NCBI RefSeq assembly: GCF_003324185.1
Contig: NZ_PXUP01000003.1
Location: 186,001-250,000 of the forward strand
Direction of reading: 5' to 3'
From: Faecalibacterium prausnitzii
Lineage (GTDB): Bacteria; Bacillota; Clostridia; Oscillospirales; Ruminococcaceae
DNA length: 64,000 nucleotides
A program made the translations under genes and the position numbers. The notes under the pieces were generated by a model. It did not search any database. It saw nothing but the letters and a program-made list of their open reading frames with translations, and was not told where the DNA came from. Each line of letters begins with the position of its first letter. Positions within the stretch are counted from its first letter, which is position 1. Shown piece after piece: positions 43,241 to 51,990 of this stretch.

Positions 43241-45475
43241 GTGGACGAGCAGCAGCTGGAACAGATCGAAGGCGTCGTGGAGGATATCATCTACGAGAAC
43301 GAGGATAACGGCTATGTGGTGTTCGAGATCTCCGGCGGCGGGGTGCTCACGGTGGTCTGCGGCATCGTAGGCGAGCTGCACGCAGGCGAAAGCGTCATCT
43401 GCCGCGGCAGGTACGAAAACCACGCCACCTATGGCCGCCAGTTCCACGCGCAGGAATGCGAGACCGATATGCCCAAGGATCTGGAAGCGGTGTATGCCTT
43501 TCTGGCCAGCCGTTCCCTGCCGTATATCGGCGCAAGAACTGCGGATAAGATCATTGATATGTTCGGGGCTGAAGCGCTGGAGGTCATCGCCAACGACCCC
43601 GCCCGGCTGACCAAGATCCCCGGCATCTCGCCGGATAAGGCCGACCGCATCCAGCAGGAGTTCAAGCGGATGTTCGGAATGCGGGAGCTCATCGCCTATC
43701 TGGCGCAGTTTGAGATCAGTCCCCGCAAGGCTATGGAGGTGTTCAAAGCCTTTGGCGTGGGGGCGATGCAGGCCATTGCGTCAAACCCCTATCTGCTGTG
43801 CGGGGAGCCGCTGCAGCTGGACTTCCGCCACGCGGACAGCATCGCCCAGTATTACCACATGGAAGGGGACTGCGCCCAGCGGCTGGAAGCTGCCCTGCTG
43901 CGCACTTTGCGCCACAATGCGGGCAACGGCCACACCTGTCTGCCCCGGGCACAGCTGCTGGCAACTGCCTCCAACTTTATCCACCAGCCGCCGGAAAAGC
44001 TGGCGCGTGCGCTGGATCACTGCATCGAAACGGAAGAACTGTGTGTAAAAATGTTCGATGCCGTGCCCTATATCTACCTGCCAGATCTGCTGGCTGCAGA
44101 GCAGGACATTGCCGACCGGCTGAACCTGCTGGCAAAGCGCGGCAAGAACACGGCCCGGGATCTGGATAAAAACATCCAGATCTTGGAGCTGACACAGGGC
44201 TTTGCCTACGCCCCCCTGCAAAGGGAAGCCATCCGCAAGGCTATGACTGAGAACTGCCTTGTGCTCACCGGCGGCCCCGGCACGGGCAAGACCACCACGG
44301 TCAACGCCATTTTGCAGCTGCTGGAAAATCAGGCCGAGCGGGTAGCCCTGTGCGCGCCCACCGGCCGCGCTGCCAAGCGGCTCAGCGAGCTGACCGGCCG
44401 CAAGGCCAGCACCATCCACCGCCTGCTGGAGGTGGACTATACCGGCGGCGTGGTCAGTTTTATCCATAACGACAAAAACCTGCTCAAGTGTGACGTGGTC
44501 ATTCTGGACGAGATGAGCATGGTGGACGTCAAGCTGTTTCAGGCGCTCATTGCAGCGCTGCGCTACACCTGCCGTATTATTATGGTAGGCGATGCCGACC
44601 AGCTGCCCAGCGTGGGCGCGGGCAACATCCTCAGCGAGGTCATCCGCTCCGGCTGCGTGCCCACCGTCTGCCTGAACGAGATCTTCCGGCAGGCAAAGCG
44701 CAGCCTCATCGTGGAAAACGCCCATCACATCATCTCCGGCGAGCCGCTGCAAAAGGGCAGCAAGACCGATGACTTCTTCTTTTTGGAGTCCGATGGCGAG
44801 GCCGCCCAGCGTCTGGTGTGCGACCTTGTCACCACCCGGCTGCCCCGGAGCTACGGCTTTGACCCCATCCGGGATATTCAGGTGCTGTGCCCCACAAAGC
44901 TTGGCCCCACCGGCACACAGGCACTGAACGTGGAACTGCAAAACCTGCTCAACCCGCCCCAGAAGGGCAAGCCCCAGCTGCAAAGCGCCGCCCGGGTGTT
45001 CCGGGTAGGGGACAAGGTGATGCAGGTGCGCAACAACTACGAGATCGTCTGGAACCGCATCGGCGGTGAGCAGGGCGTGGGTGCCTACAACGGCGATATC
45101 GGCATTGTGGAAAGCATCAACCTGCGGGAGCGCTCCATGGTGGTGCGCATGGACGACCGGCGGCTGCTCTACCCGGCGGAAAACCTGAACGAGCTGGAGA
45201 TCGCCTACGCCATCACGGTGCACAAAAGTCAGGGCAGCGAGTTCCCGGCGGTGATCCTGCCGGTGGCGCAGGTGCCGCCAAGGCTGTGCTACCGCAACCT
45301 GTTCTACACCGGCGTCACTCGCGCGCGCAAATTGTGCGTTGTGGCGGGCCGCAGGGACGTGGTGAACAGCATGATGAGCAACATCCGGCAGAACCTGCGT
45401 TACAGCGGTCTGTGCGCCCTGCTGCAGGCCGGACAGCCGCCGCAGCAGCTCGGTACAGAAGGGGAGAGCTCCTAA
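43241..45475 (+). CDS. recD2: RecD2-type ATP-dependent DNA helicase (SF1B)
   Basis: 744 residues from the GTG, which follows AAGGAGG by eight bases. The N-terminal region (to ~330) includes an OB-like part and helix-hairpin-helix repeats (ARTADKIIDMFGAEALEVI, LTKIPGISPDKADRI). The motor begins with Walker A GGPGTGKTTTVNAIL near 342, then APTGRAAKRLSEL, the DEMSMVD Walker B near 428 and ADQLPSVGAGNILSEV, and ends with AYAITVHKSQGSEFPAVILP and VTRARKLCVVAG. It acts in repair as a 5'-3' helicase without RecBC. An upstream open frame overlaps ndpA and was rejected. Confidence 0.95.
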   Translation: MDEQQLEQIEGVVEDIIYENEDNGYVVFEISGGGVLTVVCGIVGELHAGESVICRGRYENHATYGRQFHAQECETDMPKDLEAVYAFLASRSLPYIGARTADKIIDMFGAEALEVIANDPARLTKIPGISPDKADRIQQEFKRMFGMRELIAYLAQFEISPRKAMEVFKAFGVGAMQAIASNPYLLCGEPLQLDFRHADSIAQYYHMEGDCAQRLEAALLRTLRHNAGNGHTCLPRAQLLATASNFIHQPPEKLARALDHCIETEELCVKMFDAVPYIYLPDLLAAEQDIADRLNLLAKRGKNTARDLDKNIQILELTQGFAYAPLQREAIRKAMTENCLVLTGGPGTGKTTTVNAILQLLENQAERVALCAPTGRAAKRLSELTGRKASTIHRLLEVDYTGGVVSFIHNDKNLLKCDVVILDEMSMVDVKLFQALIAALRYTCRIIMVGDADQLPSVGAGNILSEVIRSGCVPTVCLNEIFRQAKRSLIVENAHHIISGEPLQKGSKTDDFFFLESDGEAAQRLVCDLVTTRLPRSYGFDPIRDIQVLCPTKLGPTGTQALNVELQNLLNPPQKGKPQLQSAARVFRVGDKVMQVRNNYEIVWNRIGGEQGVGAYNGDIGIVESINLRERSMVVRMDDRRLLYPAENLNELEIAYAITVHKSQGSEFPAVILPVAQVPPRLCYRNLFYTGVTRARKLCVVAGRRDVVNSMMSNIRQNLRYSGLCALLQAGQPPQQLGTEGESS

Positions 45476-45614
45476 TAAAACCGCGCAGAACAGCGGCAAA
45501 GCTTGTATACTTTTTGCCGCAACTATGTTATACTAAAGCAGTCTTTGTTTTTTGCCCGCAGCTGCGGGCGTTACATACATGATAGAGGAACGCAGAGAAA
45601 GGATTCAGGCAATT

Positions 45615-46640
45615 ATGGCACAGAATGATATTGGCATCGACCTTGGTACTACTACCATCATCATCGCGCAGGAGGGCAAGGGCGTGGTGCTCAACCAGCC
45701 CAGCGTTGTGGCAATGGATACCCGCAAGAACACCGTGCTGGAAGCCGGCGACAAGGCACTGGCTATGGTGGGACGCACGCCCAACTATATCTCCGCCATC
45801 TTCCCGCTGAAGGACGGCGTCATCAGCGACCACACCATGACCCGGGAGCTGATCTGCCGCTTTGTCAAGCAGGTGTACAGCTCCCACATGGTCAAGCCCC
45901 GGGTGGCAGTGTGCGTGCCCGCCGCTATTACCGGCATTGAGAGCGATGCCGTGGTAGAGGCTGTAGTGGCAGCCGGTGCCCGTCAGGTGTACCTGATCGA
46001 CGAGCCTATCGCCGCAGCCCTCGGCTCCGGCATCGACATCACCCTGCCGGACGGCCGCATGATCATTGATATCGGCGGCGGCACCACGGATATCGCGGTG
46101 CTGAGCCTTGGCGGCAAGGTCAAGGCCACCAGTGTGCGCGTGGCCGGCAACCACTACGATGAGGAGATCCTCAAGCACGTGCGCAACAAATACAGCATTG
46201 CCATTGGCCAGCGCACCGCCGAGGAACTGAAAAAGCACGTTGCCTGCTGCCCCCAAAAGACCGATTTCCACGAGAGCATGGAGATCAAGGGCCGCAGCCT
46301 GCTCACCGGTCTGCCGGTGCGCGTGACCGTTTCCACCGACGATCTGTACGAGCCGGTGATGATGCTCAGCGAGCAGATCGGCACCGCAGCCCATCAGGTG
46401 CTGGAAAAAACCCCGCCGGAGCTGGCAGGCGATATCTACCGCAACGGCGTCATGTTGACCGGCGGCGGTGCCCAGCTGCACGGCCTGACCGAATATCTGA
46501 GCCAGGAACTGAAGGTGGAGGTCACCGTCTCGCCGGATCCCGTAAACTGCGTTGCACTGGGCACGGCACAGAGCCTTTCCATCGGTGATAAGCTGGAAAC
46601 CGGCTTTACGGATGCTACTCCGCGCATCGGCCGCCGCTAA
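45615..46640 (+). CDS. mreB: Rod shape-determining protein, MreB/Mbl family
   Basis: 341 residues of the actin fold. Phosphate loops IGIDLGTTTIIIA near residue 5 and MIIDIGGGTTDIAVLSLGG near 155, plus VMLTGGGAQLHGL near 280, mark MreB. It forms membrane-bound filaments that direct lateral wall synthesis. mreC and mreD, usual partners, are not adjacent, so this is likely a stand-alone Mbl-like paralogue. ATG at 45615 has GAAAGGA upstream; two upstream in-frame ATGs are possible but lack good sites. Preceded by a TATACT -10 box at 45529. Confidence 0.93.
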   Translation: MAQNDIGIDLGTTTIIIAQEGKGVVLNQPSVVAMDTRKNTVLEAGDKALAMVGRTPNYISAIFPLKDGVISDHTMTRELICRFVKQVYSSHMVKPRVAVCVPAAITGIESDAVVEAVVAAGARQVYLIDEPIAAALGSGIDITLPDGRMIIDIGGGTTDIAVLSLGGKVKATSVRVAGNHYDEEILKHVRNKYSIAIGQRTAEELKKHVACCPQKTDFHESMEIKGRSLLTGLPVRVTVSTDDLYEPVMMLSEQIGTAAHQVLEKTPPELAGDIYRNGVMLTGGGAQLHGLTEYLSQELKVEVTVSPDPVNCVALGTAQSLSIGDKLETGFTDATPRIGRR

Positions 46641-46702
46641 GCTTGGTTCGTTTTGTCCATGTCATATCACAAAGCAGCAAAAATAAAATTTGTTAATTTT
46701 TG

Positions 46703-46731
46703 TTGAAATGAATGGCAAAATACGGTATACT
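46703..46731 (+). promoter_or_regulatory. Promoter of the decarboxylase subunit operon
   Basis: TTGAAA (46703-46708), a 17-base spacer, TATACT (46726-46731), about 70 bases before the gamma subunit start. Confidence 0.7.
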
Positions 46732-46800
46732 ATACCCAAATTGATTTTCTGCTAACGATGTTGTATCGCTTGCAGTATCCAACAAACAGGAGGAAAAACC

Positions 46801-47157
46801 ATGGACTTAGGTTTCGATGTGGTCGTTACCATTACTGGTATCGTGCTGGTGTTCCTGATCCTCGTGCTGCTGATGGCTATCATCACGCTGGAGGGCAAGA
46901 TCTTCGACTCGATGAATGCCAAGAAGAAGGCCGCTAAGACTGCTGCGCAGGCACCCGCCGCAAAGCCCGCTGCCGCTCCGGTACAGCAGGCTGCGCCCGC
47001 TCCTCAGGTAGAGGAGGGCATCCCCGGTGACGTGGTGGCCGCCATTATGGCTGCTATCCATGCAATGGGCAACGGCAAGTACACCCTTAAGGCAGTGCGT
47101 CGTGGCAAAAATGGCTGGGGCAAGGCCGGCGTGAACGACACCACGGCCCCGTTTTAA
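46801..47157 (+). CDS. OadG-like gamma/delta subunit of a sodium-pumping decarboxylase
   Basis: 118 residues. One membrane segment (about 8-31: VTITGIVLVFLILVLLMAII), an Ala/Pro/Gln-rich linker (about 44-72) and a soluble C-terminus (DVVAAIMAAIHAMG..YTLKAVRR). It matches small OadG/MmdD-like subunits that anchor the cytoplasmic carboxyltransferase to the membrane beta subunit. The linker recalls biotin carrier proteins, but there is no biotinylation motif (AMKM). It begins the two-gene operon with the beta subunit 15 bases downstream. Confidence 0.85.
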   Translation: MDLGFDVVVTITGIVLVFLILVLLMAIITLEGKIFDSMNAKKKAAKTAAQAPAAKPAAAPVQQAAPAPQVEEGIPGDVVAAIMAAIHAMGNGKYTLKAVRRGKNGWGKAGVNDTTAPF

Positions 47158-47172
47158 CACAGGAGGAAGAGC

Positions 47173-48381
47173 ATGACACAGTTTATTGATACTCTGGTCG
47201 GTATTTTCCAAAGTTCCGGCTTTGCACAGTTTGGCCAGCCCGGCGGCTGGCTGTACGCCGTGATGATCTGCGTGGGCTGCTTTTTGCTGTACCTCGCCAT
47301 CGTCAAGGAGTTCGAACCCCTGATCCTGCTACCCATGGCCTTTGGCATGATCCTTGCCAACCTCCCCGGCAGCGGCATCATCCACATGCAGTACTTCGTC
47401 GGTGACGGTCTGGAGCACCCCATGTGGGTCGAGATCCTGAACAACGGCGGTCTGGCCGATATGCTCTACATGGGCGTTAAGCTGGGCATCTACCCGCCGC
47501 TGATCTTCCTCGGCATCGGCACCATGACCGACTTTGCACCCCTGATCTCCAACCCCAAGAGCCTGCTGCTGGGCGCTGCCGCACAGTTCGGTATCTTCGG
47601 TACTTACATGGGCGCTCGTCTGCTGGCCGCTACCGGTCTGGTGGACTTCACCCAGAAGCAGTCCGCTGCCATCTCCATCATCGGCGGTGCCGACGGCCCC
47701 ACCGCTATCTTCGTTACCTCCCGTCTGGCACCTGAGCTGCTGGGCAGCATCGCTGTGGCAGCGTACAGCTACATGGCACTGGTGCCCGTTATCCAGCCGC
47801 CCATCATGAAGGCATTGACCACCTCCAAGGAGCGCTCTGTGGTCATGAAGCAGCTGCGCACCGTCTCCAAGACCGAGAGGATCATCTTCCCCATCATGGT
47901 CGCTATCATTGTTTCCCTCATCGTGCCGGATGCCGCCGTTCTGGTCGGTATGCTGATGCTGGGCAACCTGATGAAGGAGTGCGGCGTTGTGGATCGTATC
48001 CAGAAGACCGCCGGTAATGAGCTGATGAACATCATCACCATCTTCCTGGCTCTGTCTGTTGGCTGCACCACCAGTGCAAACACCTTCCTGAACACCCGCA
48101 CCCTGTTCATCATCGTGCTGGGTCTGATCGCCTTCTCCTTCGGCACCGCAGCCGGTGTGCTGTGCGGCAAGGTTATGTACAAGCTGACCGGCGGTCAGGT
48201 GAACCCCCTGATCGGTTCCGCCGGCGTTTCCGCCGTGCCTATGGCCGCTCGTGTCTCCCAGAAGGTCGGCCAGAGTGAGAACCCCTCCAACTTCCTGCTG
48301 ATGCACGCCATGGGCCCCAACGTGGCCGGCGTTATCGGTTCTGCCGTTGCTGCTGGTATCCTGATCAACATCTTCGGCTAA
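47173..48381 (+). CDS. Sodium-translocating decarboxylase beta subunit (OadB/GcdB/MmdB)
   Basis: 402 residues with about eleven membrane segments. The signature SIIGGADGPTAIFVTSRLAP near residue 172 carries the Asp used in Na+ and proton movement, and GCTTSANTFLNTRTLFIIVLG near 297 the conserved Asn/Ser region. It decarboxylates carboxybiotin and pumps 2 Na+. The alpha subunit and biotin carrier needed for activity are not in the window, so the acid (oxaloacetate, methylmalonyl-CoA or glutaconyl-CoA) cannot be named; in a butyrate producer glutaconyl-CoA is plausible. A hairpin terminator follows. Confidence 0.95.
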   Translation: MTQFIDTLVGIFQSSGFAQFGQPGGWLYAVMICVGCFLLYLAIVKEFEPLILLPMAFGMILANLPGSGIIHMQYFVGDGLEHPMWVEILNNGGLADMLYMGVKLGIYPPLIFLGIGTMTDFAPLISNPKSLLLGAAAQFGIFGTYMGARLLAATGLVDFTQKQSAAISIIGGADGPTAIFVTSRLAPELLGSIAVAAYSYMALVPVIQPPIMKALTTSKERSVVMKQLRTVSKTERIIFPIMVAIIVSLIVPDAAVLVGMLMLGNLMKECGVVDRIQKTAGNELMNIITIFLALSVGCTTSANTFLNTRTLFIIVLGLIAFSFGTAAGVLCGKVMYKLTGGQVNPLIGSAGVSAVPMAARVSQKVGQSENPSNFLLMHAMGPNVAGVIGSAVAAGILINIFG

Positions 48382-48404
48382 GAAAAACCTAAAGCACTAC
48401 CCCA

Positions 48405-48440
48405 AGAGCCATCGCACAAGTTTGTGCGGTGGCTCTTTTT
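48405..48440 (+). terminator. Terminator after the beta subunit gene
   Basis: AGAGCCATCGCACA pairs with TGTGCGGTGGCTCT (one G-T), followed by TTTTG. Confidence 0.88.
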
Positions 48441-48510
48441 GTGCAGGACGATTTCAAATGGCCTCCGCTGCGCTTTGGCCATATTCAGCGGAATTATGAT
48501 TTATTATTTC

Positions 48511-48554
48511 GGGATAACGGAGCGTCTGCGGACGCTCCGTTATCCCATTTTCAC
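48511..48554 (-). repeat. GTGAAAA-hairpin repeat, copy B
   Basis: On the minus strand: GTGAAAA, T, arm GGGATAACGGAGCGT, loop CCGCAG, then the perfect complement, then GAAATAATAAA. On the plus strand the stem is followed by ATTTTCAC, about 100 bases after the decarboxylase terminator. Confidence 0.85.
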
Positions 48555-48605
48555 GGGAGAGGACGTAAGAGGTAACAGCAGCCGTTTCCAGTTACGACCC
48601 CTTCT

Positions 48606-48649
48606 GTGAAAAAGAGGTTCTGAAACGCACGCAGGCGTTTCAGAACCTC
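48606..48649 (+). repeat. GTGAAAA-hairpin repeat, copy C
   Basis: GTGAAAA, A, arm GAGGTTCTGAAACGC, loop ACGCAG, perfect complement, then AAATATTAAAATA. Upstream GTTACGACCCCTTCT closely matches copy A. Confidence 0.85.
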
Positions 48650-48809
48650 AAATATTAAAATATACTTTCCTTGAACAATGGCCAGAGCGGCAGCGGAGGC
48701 CATTCAAAATTGTGTTAGCATTAGTTTCTTCCTGTTTGTGTTTGGCTGTTGCTTGTGCTATCATAGAGAAAACAGGGCGCAAAACGCCCCAAAACAGGAG
48801 GGAGCCGTT

Positions 48810-49502
48810 ATGGAAAAAATCAAGCTTGAGATCGCAGGCATCCCGGCTGTCCTGTACGGCAAGCGCAGCCGCCGGGTCTATCTCTACGTCCACGGCAAAA
48901 ACGGCAGCGCAGCCGAGGCTGCCCGCTTTGCCCGCACAGCTTGCCCGGCAGGCTGGCAGGTGCTGGCTGTCGATCTGCCGGAGCACGGCACCCGGAAAAA
49001 CAGCCCGGAAAAGCTGGTGCCGTGGGTGGTCACCCGGGAACTGCAAACGGTCTATGCCCGGATGCAGCCGGTGTGGAAACATATTCGGGTGTATGGGGTC
49101 AGCATCGGTGCGTGGTTTGCCATGCAGGCGTTGCAGACGCAAACGCCGGAAAAGGCACTGCTTGTCTCCCCGGTGGTGGATATGGAAAAGCTGATCCTTG
49201 ACCTGATGCAGCAGGCAGGGGTAACGGAGGAGCAGCTGCGCGCGGCAGGGGAGATCCCCACAGACTTTGGGAAGACGCTTTCGTGGCCGTATCTGTGCTG
49301 GGTGCGGGAGCACCCGCTGCACTGGAAAGTGCCTACACAGGTGCTCTATGCTGATACAGACCCCCTTACCGGGCACACCGCCATGGAGCAGTTCCGGCAG
49401 CAGACCGGGGCGCACCTGACCATTTTGGAGGGCGGGGAGCACTGGTTCCATACCGAGACCCAGCTGGCCGCTCTGCAAAGCTGGGAAAACTGTCATTTAT
49501 AA
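48810..49502 (+). CDS. Alpha/beta hydrolase
   Basis: 230 residues. The fold is shown by VYLYVHGKNGSAAEA near 24 (oxyanion region), the nucleophile elbow YGVSIGAW near residue 95 with Ser, an acid candidate in LYADTDPLTGH near 180 and the His of GGEHWFH near 212. No signal peptide. Substrate unknown; small esterase or acyl hydrolase is likely. ATG at 48810 follows AGGAGGGAG; the frame extends to 48678 through the repeat and was trimmed. A short hairpin GGGCG-CAAAA-CGCCC lies in its leader near 48776. It is convergent with cstA. Confidence 0.82.
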   Translation: MEKIKLEIAGIPAVLYGKRSRRVYLYVHGKNGSAAEAARFARTACPAGWQVLAVDLPEHGTRKNSPEKLVPWVVTRELQTVYARMQPVWKHIRVYGVSIGAWFAMQALQTQTPEKALLVSPVVDMEKLILDLMQQAGVTEEQLRAAGEIPTDFGKTLSWPYLCWVREHPLHWKVPTQVLYADTDPLTGHTAMEQFRQQTGAHLTILEGGEHWFHTETQLAALQSWENCHL

Positions 49503-49528
49503 TAAGCAGTTTCTCTTTTCCTCAGTCT

Positions 49529-49572
49529 GTGAAAATGTAAGCCCGGAAAATCCGCGGATTTTCCGGGCTTAC
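49529..49572 (+). repeat. GTGAAAA-hairpin repeat, copy D
   Basis: GTGAAAA, T, arm GTAAGCCCGGAAAAT, loop CCGCGG, perfect complement, then ATATAAAATA. The stem extends one more base pair. Read on the minus strand it ends ATTTTCAC and lies just beyond the cstA terminator. Confidence 0.85.
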
Positions 49573-49593
49573 ATATAAAATACGCTTCCACAA

Positions 49594-49636
49594 CAAAACG
49601 CCGCTGACGGCTTTGTGCATCGTCAGCGGCGTTTTG
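49594..49636 (-). terminator. Terminator after cstA
   Basis: CAAAACGCCGCTGACG and CGTCAGCGGCGTTTTG form a perfect 16-base stem; on the minus strand it ends in TTTTGTTG. Confidence 0.88.
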
Positions 49637-49667
49637 TTTATTGAAAACAGGATTGTGAATGGCAGAA

Positions 49668-51395
49668 TCAGACGTTTGCTTCGCTGTTGTGCTCAGCCTT
49701 CTTGTAAGCGGAGAAGGAGTGGAACACAATGTTCAGGCCCAGCACAATCAGCAGCACGGCAAGGATCAGCTGCAGGCCGTTTGCGATAAACACAGCGCCC
49801 CAGGTGGTCTCACCGGCAGGGATGGTAACAGAAGCGGCGGTGCTGATGGCCTTGACCATAGCGATCAGGCGCTGCACCAGTGCGGTAAAGGTAACGCACA
49901 GCATGATGACCAGAGGGGGGAACAGCATCTTGTTGCTGCGGCCGGTCACCTTCAGGAACACGCACAGGGTAGCCAGCACCAGTGCGCTCAGCAGCTGGTT
50001 GGCAGAACCGAACAGCGGCCAGATGTTGGCGTAGCCGATCTTGGTCAGGATAAAGCCGAACACCAGCGTGATGAAGGTGGAGAAGTACACGTTGCAGAAC
50101 AGCTTGCGCCAGCCCTCAGCGTGCTCCATGTCGTCCACGCTGAACAGCTCCTGGAAGCTCATGCGGCCAATGCGGGCCACGGCATCCAGACTGGTCAGTG
50201 CCAGTGCGGAAACACACATGGTCATGAACACGGTAGCGGCGTAAGCGGGCACGCCGAACATCTCAAAGAAACCGGCAACGCCGCGGCTGAAGATCTGGAA
50301 CGGAGTACCGGCAGCAGGGGTGCCGTCGGCAGCTGCGGCAGCACCGGCAACACACAGAGCCAGAACAGCCAACAGGCTTTCAAGGATCATGGCACCGTAG
50401 CCGACCTTCAGCATATCCTTCTCGTTTTCAACGGTCTTGGAGGAAGTACCGGAGGAAACAAGGCTGTGGAAGCCGGAAACTGCACCGCAAGCCACGGTGA
50501 CGAACAGGATGGGGAACATGGTGCCCAGCTTTTCGTTGGTAAAGCCAGTGAACACGGGCAGGTTCATGGTGGGGTGTGCAACCAGCAGGCCAACCACAGC
50601 GCCCACGATCATGGCCACGAACATAAAGGTGGTCATGTGGTCACGGGGCTGCTTGAGCAGCCACATGGGCAGCACAGCAGCAAAGAAGATATACACAAAG
50701 GTGATGTAGCTCCAAGCGGCCTTACCCAGGATCAGGGGCAGGTTTGCGCCGATGACAAAGGACAGCACGATGAACACGATGCTGATAACGCTTTCCTTCC
50801 AGCCGGAGAAGCTGAACTTTTTCTGCAGCAGGCCAAAGATAACGGCGAACACCATGAACATGATGGACACCATACCGGCAGCGCCGTTGGTCTTGGCAGC
50901 TTCAACCATTGCGCCGTCTGCGCCGAAGGCATTGAAGGTGCCGGCAACCATGTCCGCAAAAGCGGCAATCACGATGCCGCAGAACAGCCAGCAGAACAGC
51001 AGGAACAGCTTGCGGCCGGTCTTGCCGATGTACTTTTCAATCAGCATACCCATGCTCTTGCCGTCGTTCTTAACGGAAGCATACAAAGCGCCAAAGTCGG
51101 TAACGGCGCCAAAGAAGATGCCGCCCAGCAGCACCCACAGCAGCACCGGCAGCCAGCCGAAAGCAGCGGCCTGAATGGCACCGGTAACAGGGCCTGCACC
51201 GGCAATGGAGCTGAACTGGTGGGCAAACACCGTCCAGCCGTTGGTGGGCACATAGTCCCGGCCATCTTCGTGGACGACTGCCGGGGTCTTGGCAGCAGGG
51301 TCGATGCCCCATTTGTTAGCCAGCCAGCGGCCGTAAAGCACATAAGCGCCAAACAGGCACACCGCTGCGATCAATACGATGACCAGCGTATTCAT
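49668..51395 (-). CDS. cstA: CstA family carbon starvation protein (peptide/pyruvate transporter)
   Basis: 575 residues with about sixteen membrane segments. Conserved CstA stretches: FAHQFSSIAGAGPVTGA near residue 57, GGIFFGAVTDFGALYASVKN near 91, and VACGAVSGFHSLVSSGTSSK near 300. E. coli CstA and BtsT transport peptides or pyruvate under starvation. The gene is single and its message begins with a T-box leader, so its expression answers to an uncharged tRNA, which supports a role in peptide or amino acid supply (inference). It is shorter than E. coli CstA (~700). Confidence 0.95.
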   Translation of the reverse strand: MNTLVIVLIAAVCLFGAYVLYGRWLANKWGIDPAAKTPAVVHEDGRDYVPTNGWTVFAHQFSSIAGAGPVTGAIQAAAFGWLPVLLWVLLGGIFFGAVTDFGALYASVKNDGKSMGMLIEKYIGKTGRKLFLLFCWLFCGIVIAAFADMVAGTFNAFGADGAMVEAAKTNGAAGMVSIMFMVFAVIFGLLQKKFSFSGWKESVISIVFIVLSFVIGANLPLILGKAAWSYITFVYIFFAAVLPMWLLKQPRDHMTTFMFVAMIVGAVVGLLVAHPTMNLPVFTGFTNEKLGTMFPILFVTVACGAVSGFHSLVSSGTSSKTVENEKDMLKVGYGAMILESLLAVLALCVAGAAAAADGTPAAGTPFQIFSRGVAGFFEMFGVPAYAATVFMTMCVSALALTSLDAVARIGRMSFQELFSVDDMEHAEGWRKLFCNVYFSTFITLVFGFILTKIGYANIWPLFGSANQLLSALVLATLCVFLKVTGRSNKMLFPPLVIMLCVTFTALVQRLIAMVKAISTAASVTIPAGETTWGAVFIANGLQLILAVLLIVLGLNIVFHSFSAYKKAEHNSEANV

Positions 51396-51479
51396 AGTTT
51401 TCTACCTCTTTCCTTTTTTCACTCCGCAACAGGTTCGGAACGATAGGCTACCGTCCGGCAAAGTGCTTCCCCGGAGCGT

Positions 51480-51821
51480 AAAAAACCTTCGTCCTCAGCA
51501 CATGACCGGGCTTTCCGGCCACACTCCGAAGACGAAGGCTTCTGCTCCCGCCTGCCAGGGCAGGGGCATTACTCCGCGGTACCACTTCGCTTGCTGTGTT
51601 AAAACAGCCACTCTCCCACGCATGGTACACTGACCATGCTGCCCGATAACGTGGGCTGGACGGCACCATGCTACTTGGGGGCGCAAAACCCGGTTCACAC
51701 AGGCTGCTCGCAGGCGAGGGTCCTCTGCTCCTGACTGCCGCTTTTTCACCCGAGAAGCGGCTCGCTGAAAGAGGGTGATGCAGAAGATCATGTCCTGTTC
51801 CTTGCATTTGCTGAATGATTG
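51480..51821 (-). ncRNA. T-box leader upstream of cstA
   Basis: The core T-box AAGTGGTACCGCGG lies at 51574-51587 (minus strand). It is followed by a terminator with arms CCTTCGTC and GACGAAGG and a T-run (51480-51541). The antiterminator can form by pairing CGAAG before the T-box with CTTCG in the terminator's 5' arm. The upstream ~200 bases contain long stems, including CTTCTGC/GCAGAGG. TGGT in the T-box predicts a tRNA with discriminator A, which excludes Gly, Asp and others with a different base. I could not assign the specifier codon. Confidence 0.9.
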
Positions 51822-51827
51822 TGTCCT

Positions 51828-51856
51828 ACTTTATTCCCGTTTTCATCAATTGTCAA
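51828..51856 (-). promoter_or_regulatory. Promoter of the T-box-cstA transcript
   Basis: On the minus strand TTGACA (51851-51856), a 17-base spacer, TAAAGT (51828-51833). The start should be near 51821. The AT-rich sequence from 51857 to 51990 shows nothing else. Confidence 0.75.
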
Positions 51857-51990
51857 TATTTCTGTAACAAGTTCAGAGGATACGCCAATTCAAGCCATTT
51901 TCTGGGAATAATTTTTAGATGATTTTCTTTCATGTGTGAAGAGAATAAAACTGAATACGCTCTTAATTGAAAACCATTCACCCACAGGTC

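Larger units (their letters stand above)
48441..48720. repeat. Inverted pair of ~115-base repeat units containing hairpin copies B and C
   Basis: Two diverged copies of one element lie head to head. Each reads outward from the middle: T.ACG.CC..., GTGAAAA, the main 15-base-arm hairpin, an AAAT.-TAAA-like tract, then a second small hairpin with ATGGCC.AAGCG or ATGGCC.GAGCGG and CAGCGGAGGCCATT, ending near AAAAT.GT or GAAATCGT. Copy B is minus (48511-48554), copy C plus (48606-48649). I see no gene in this stretch; short ORFs across it translate repeat sequence. Confidence 0.75.

Noticed and set aside
49659-51446. 595-codon plus-strand open frame across cstA
   Set aside because: His/Gly/Gln-rich antisense shadow of cstA with no family features.
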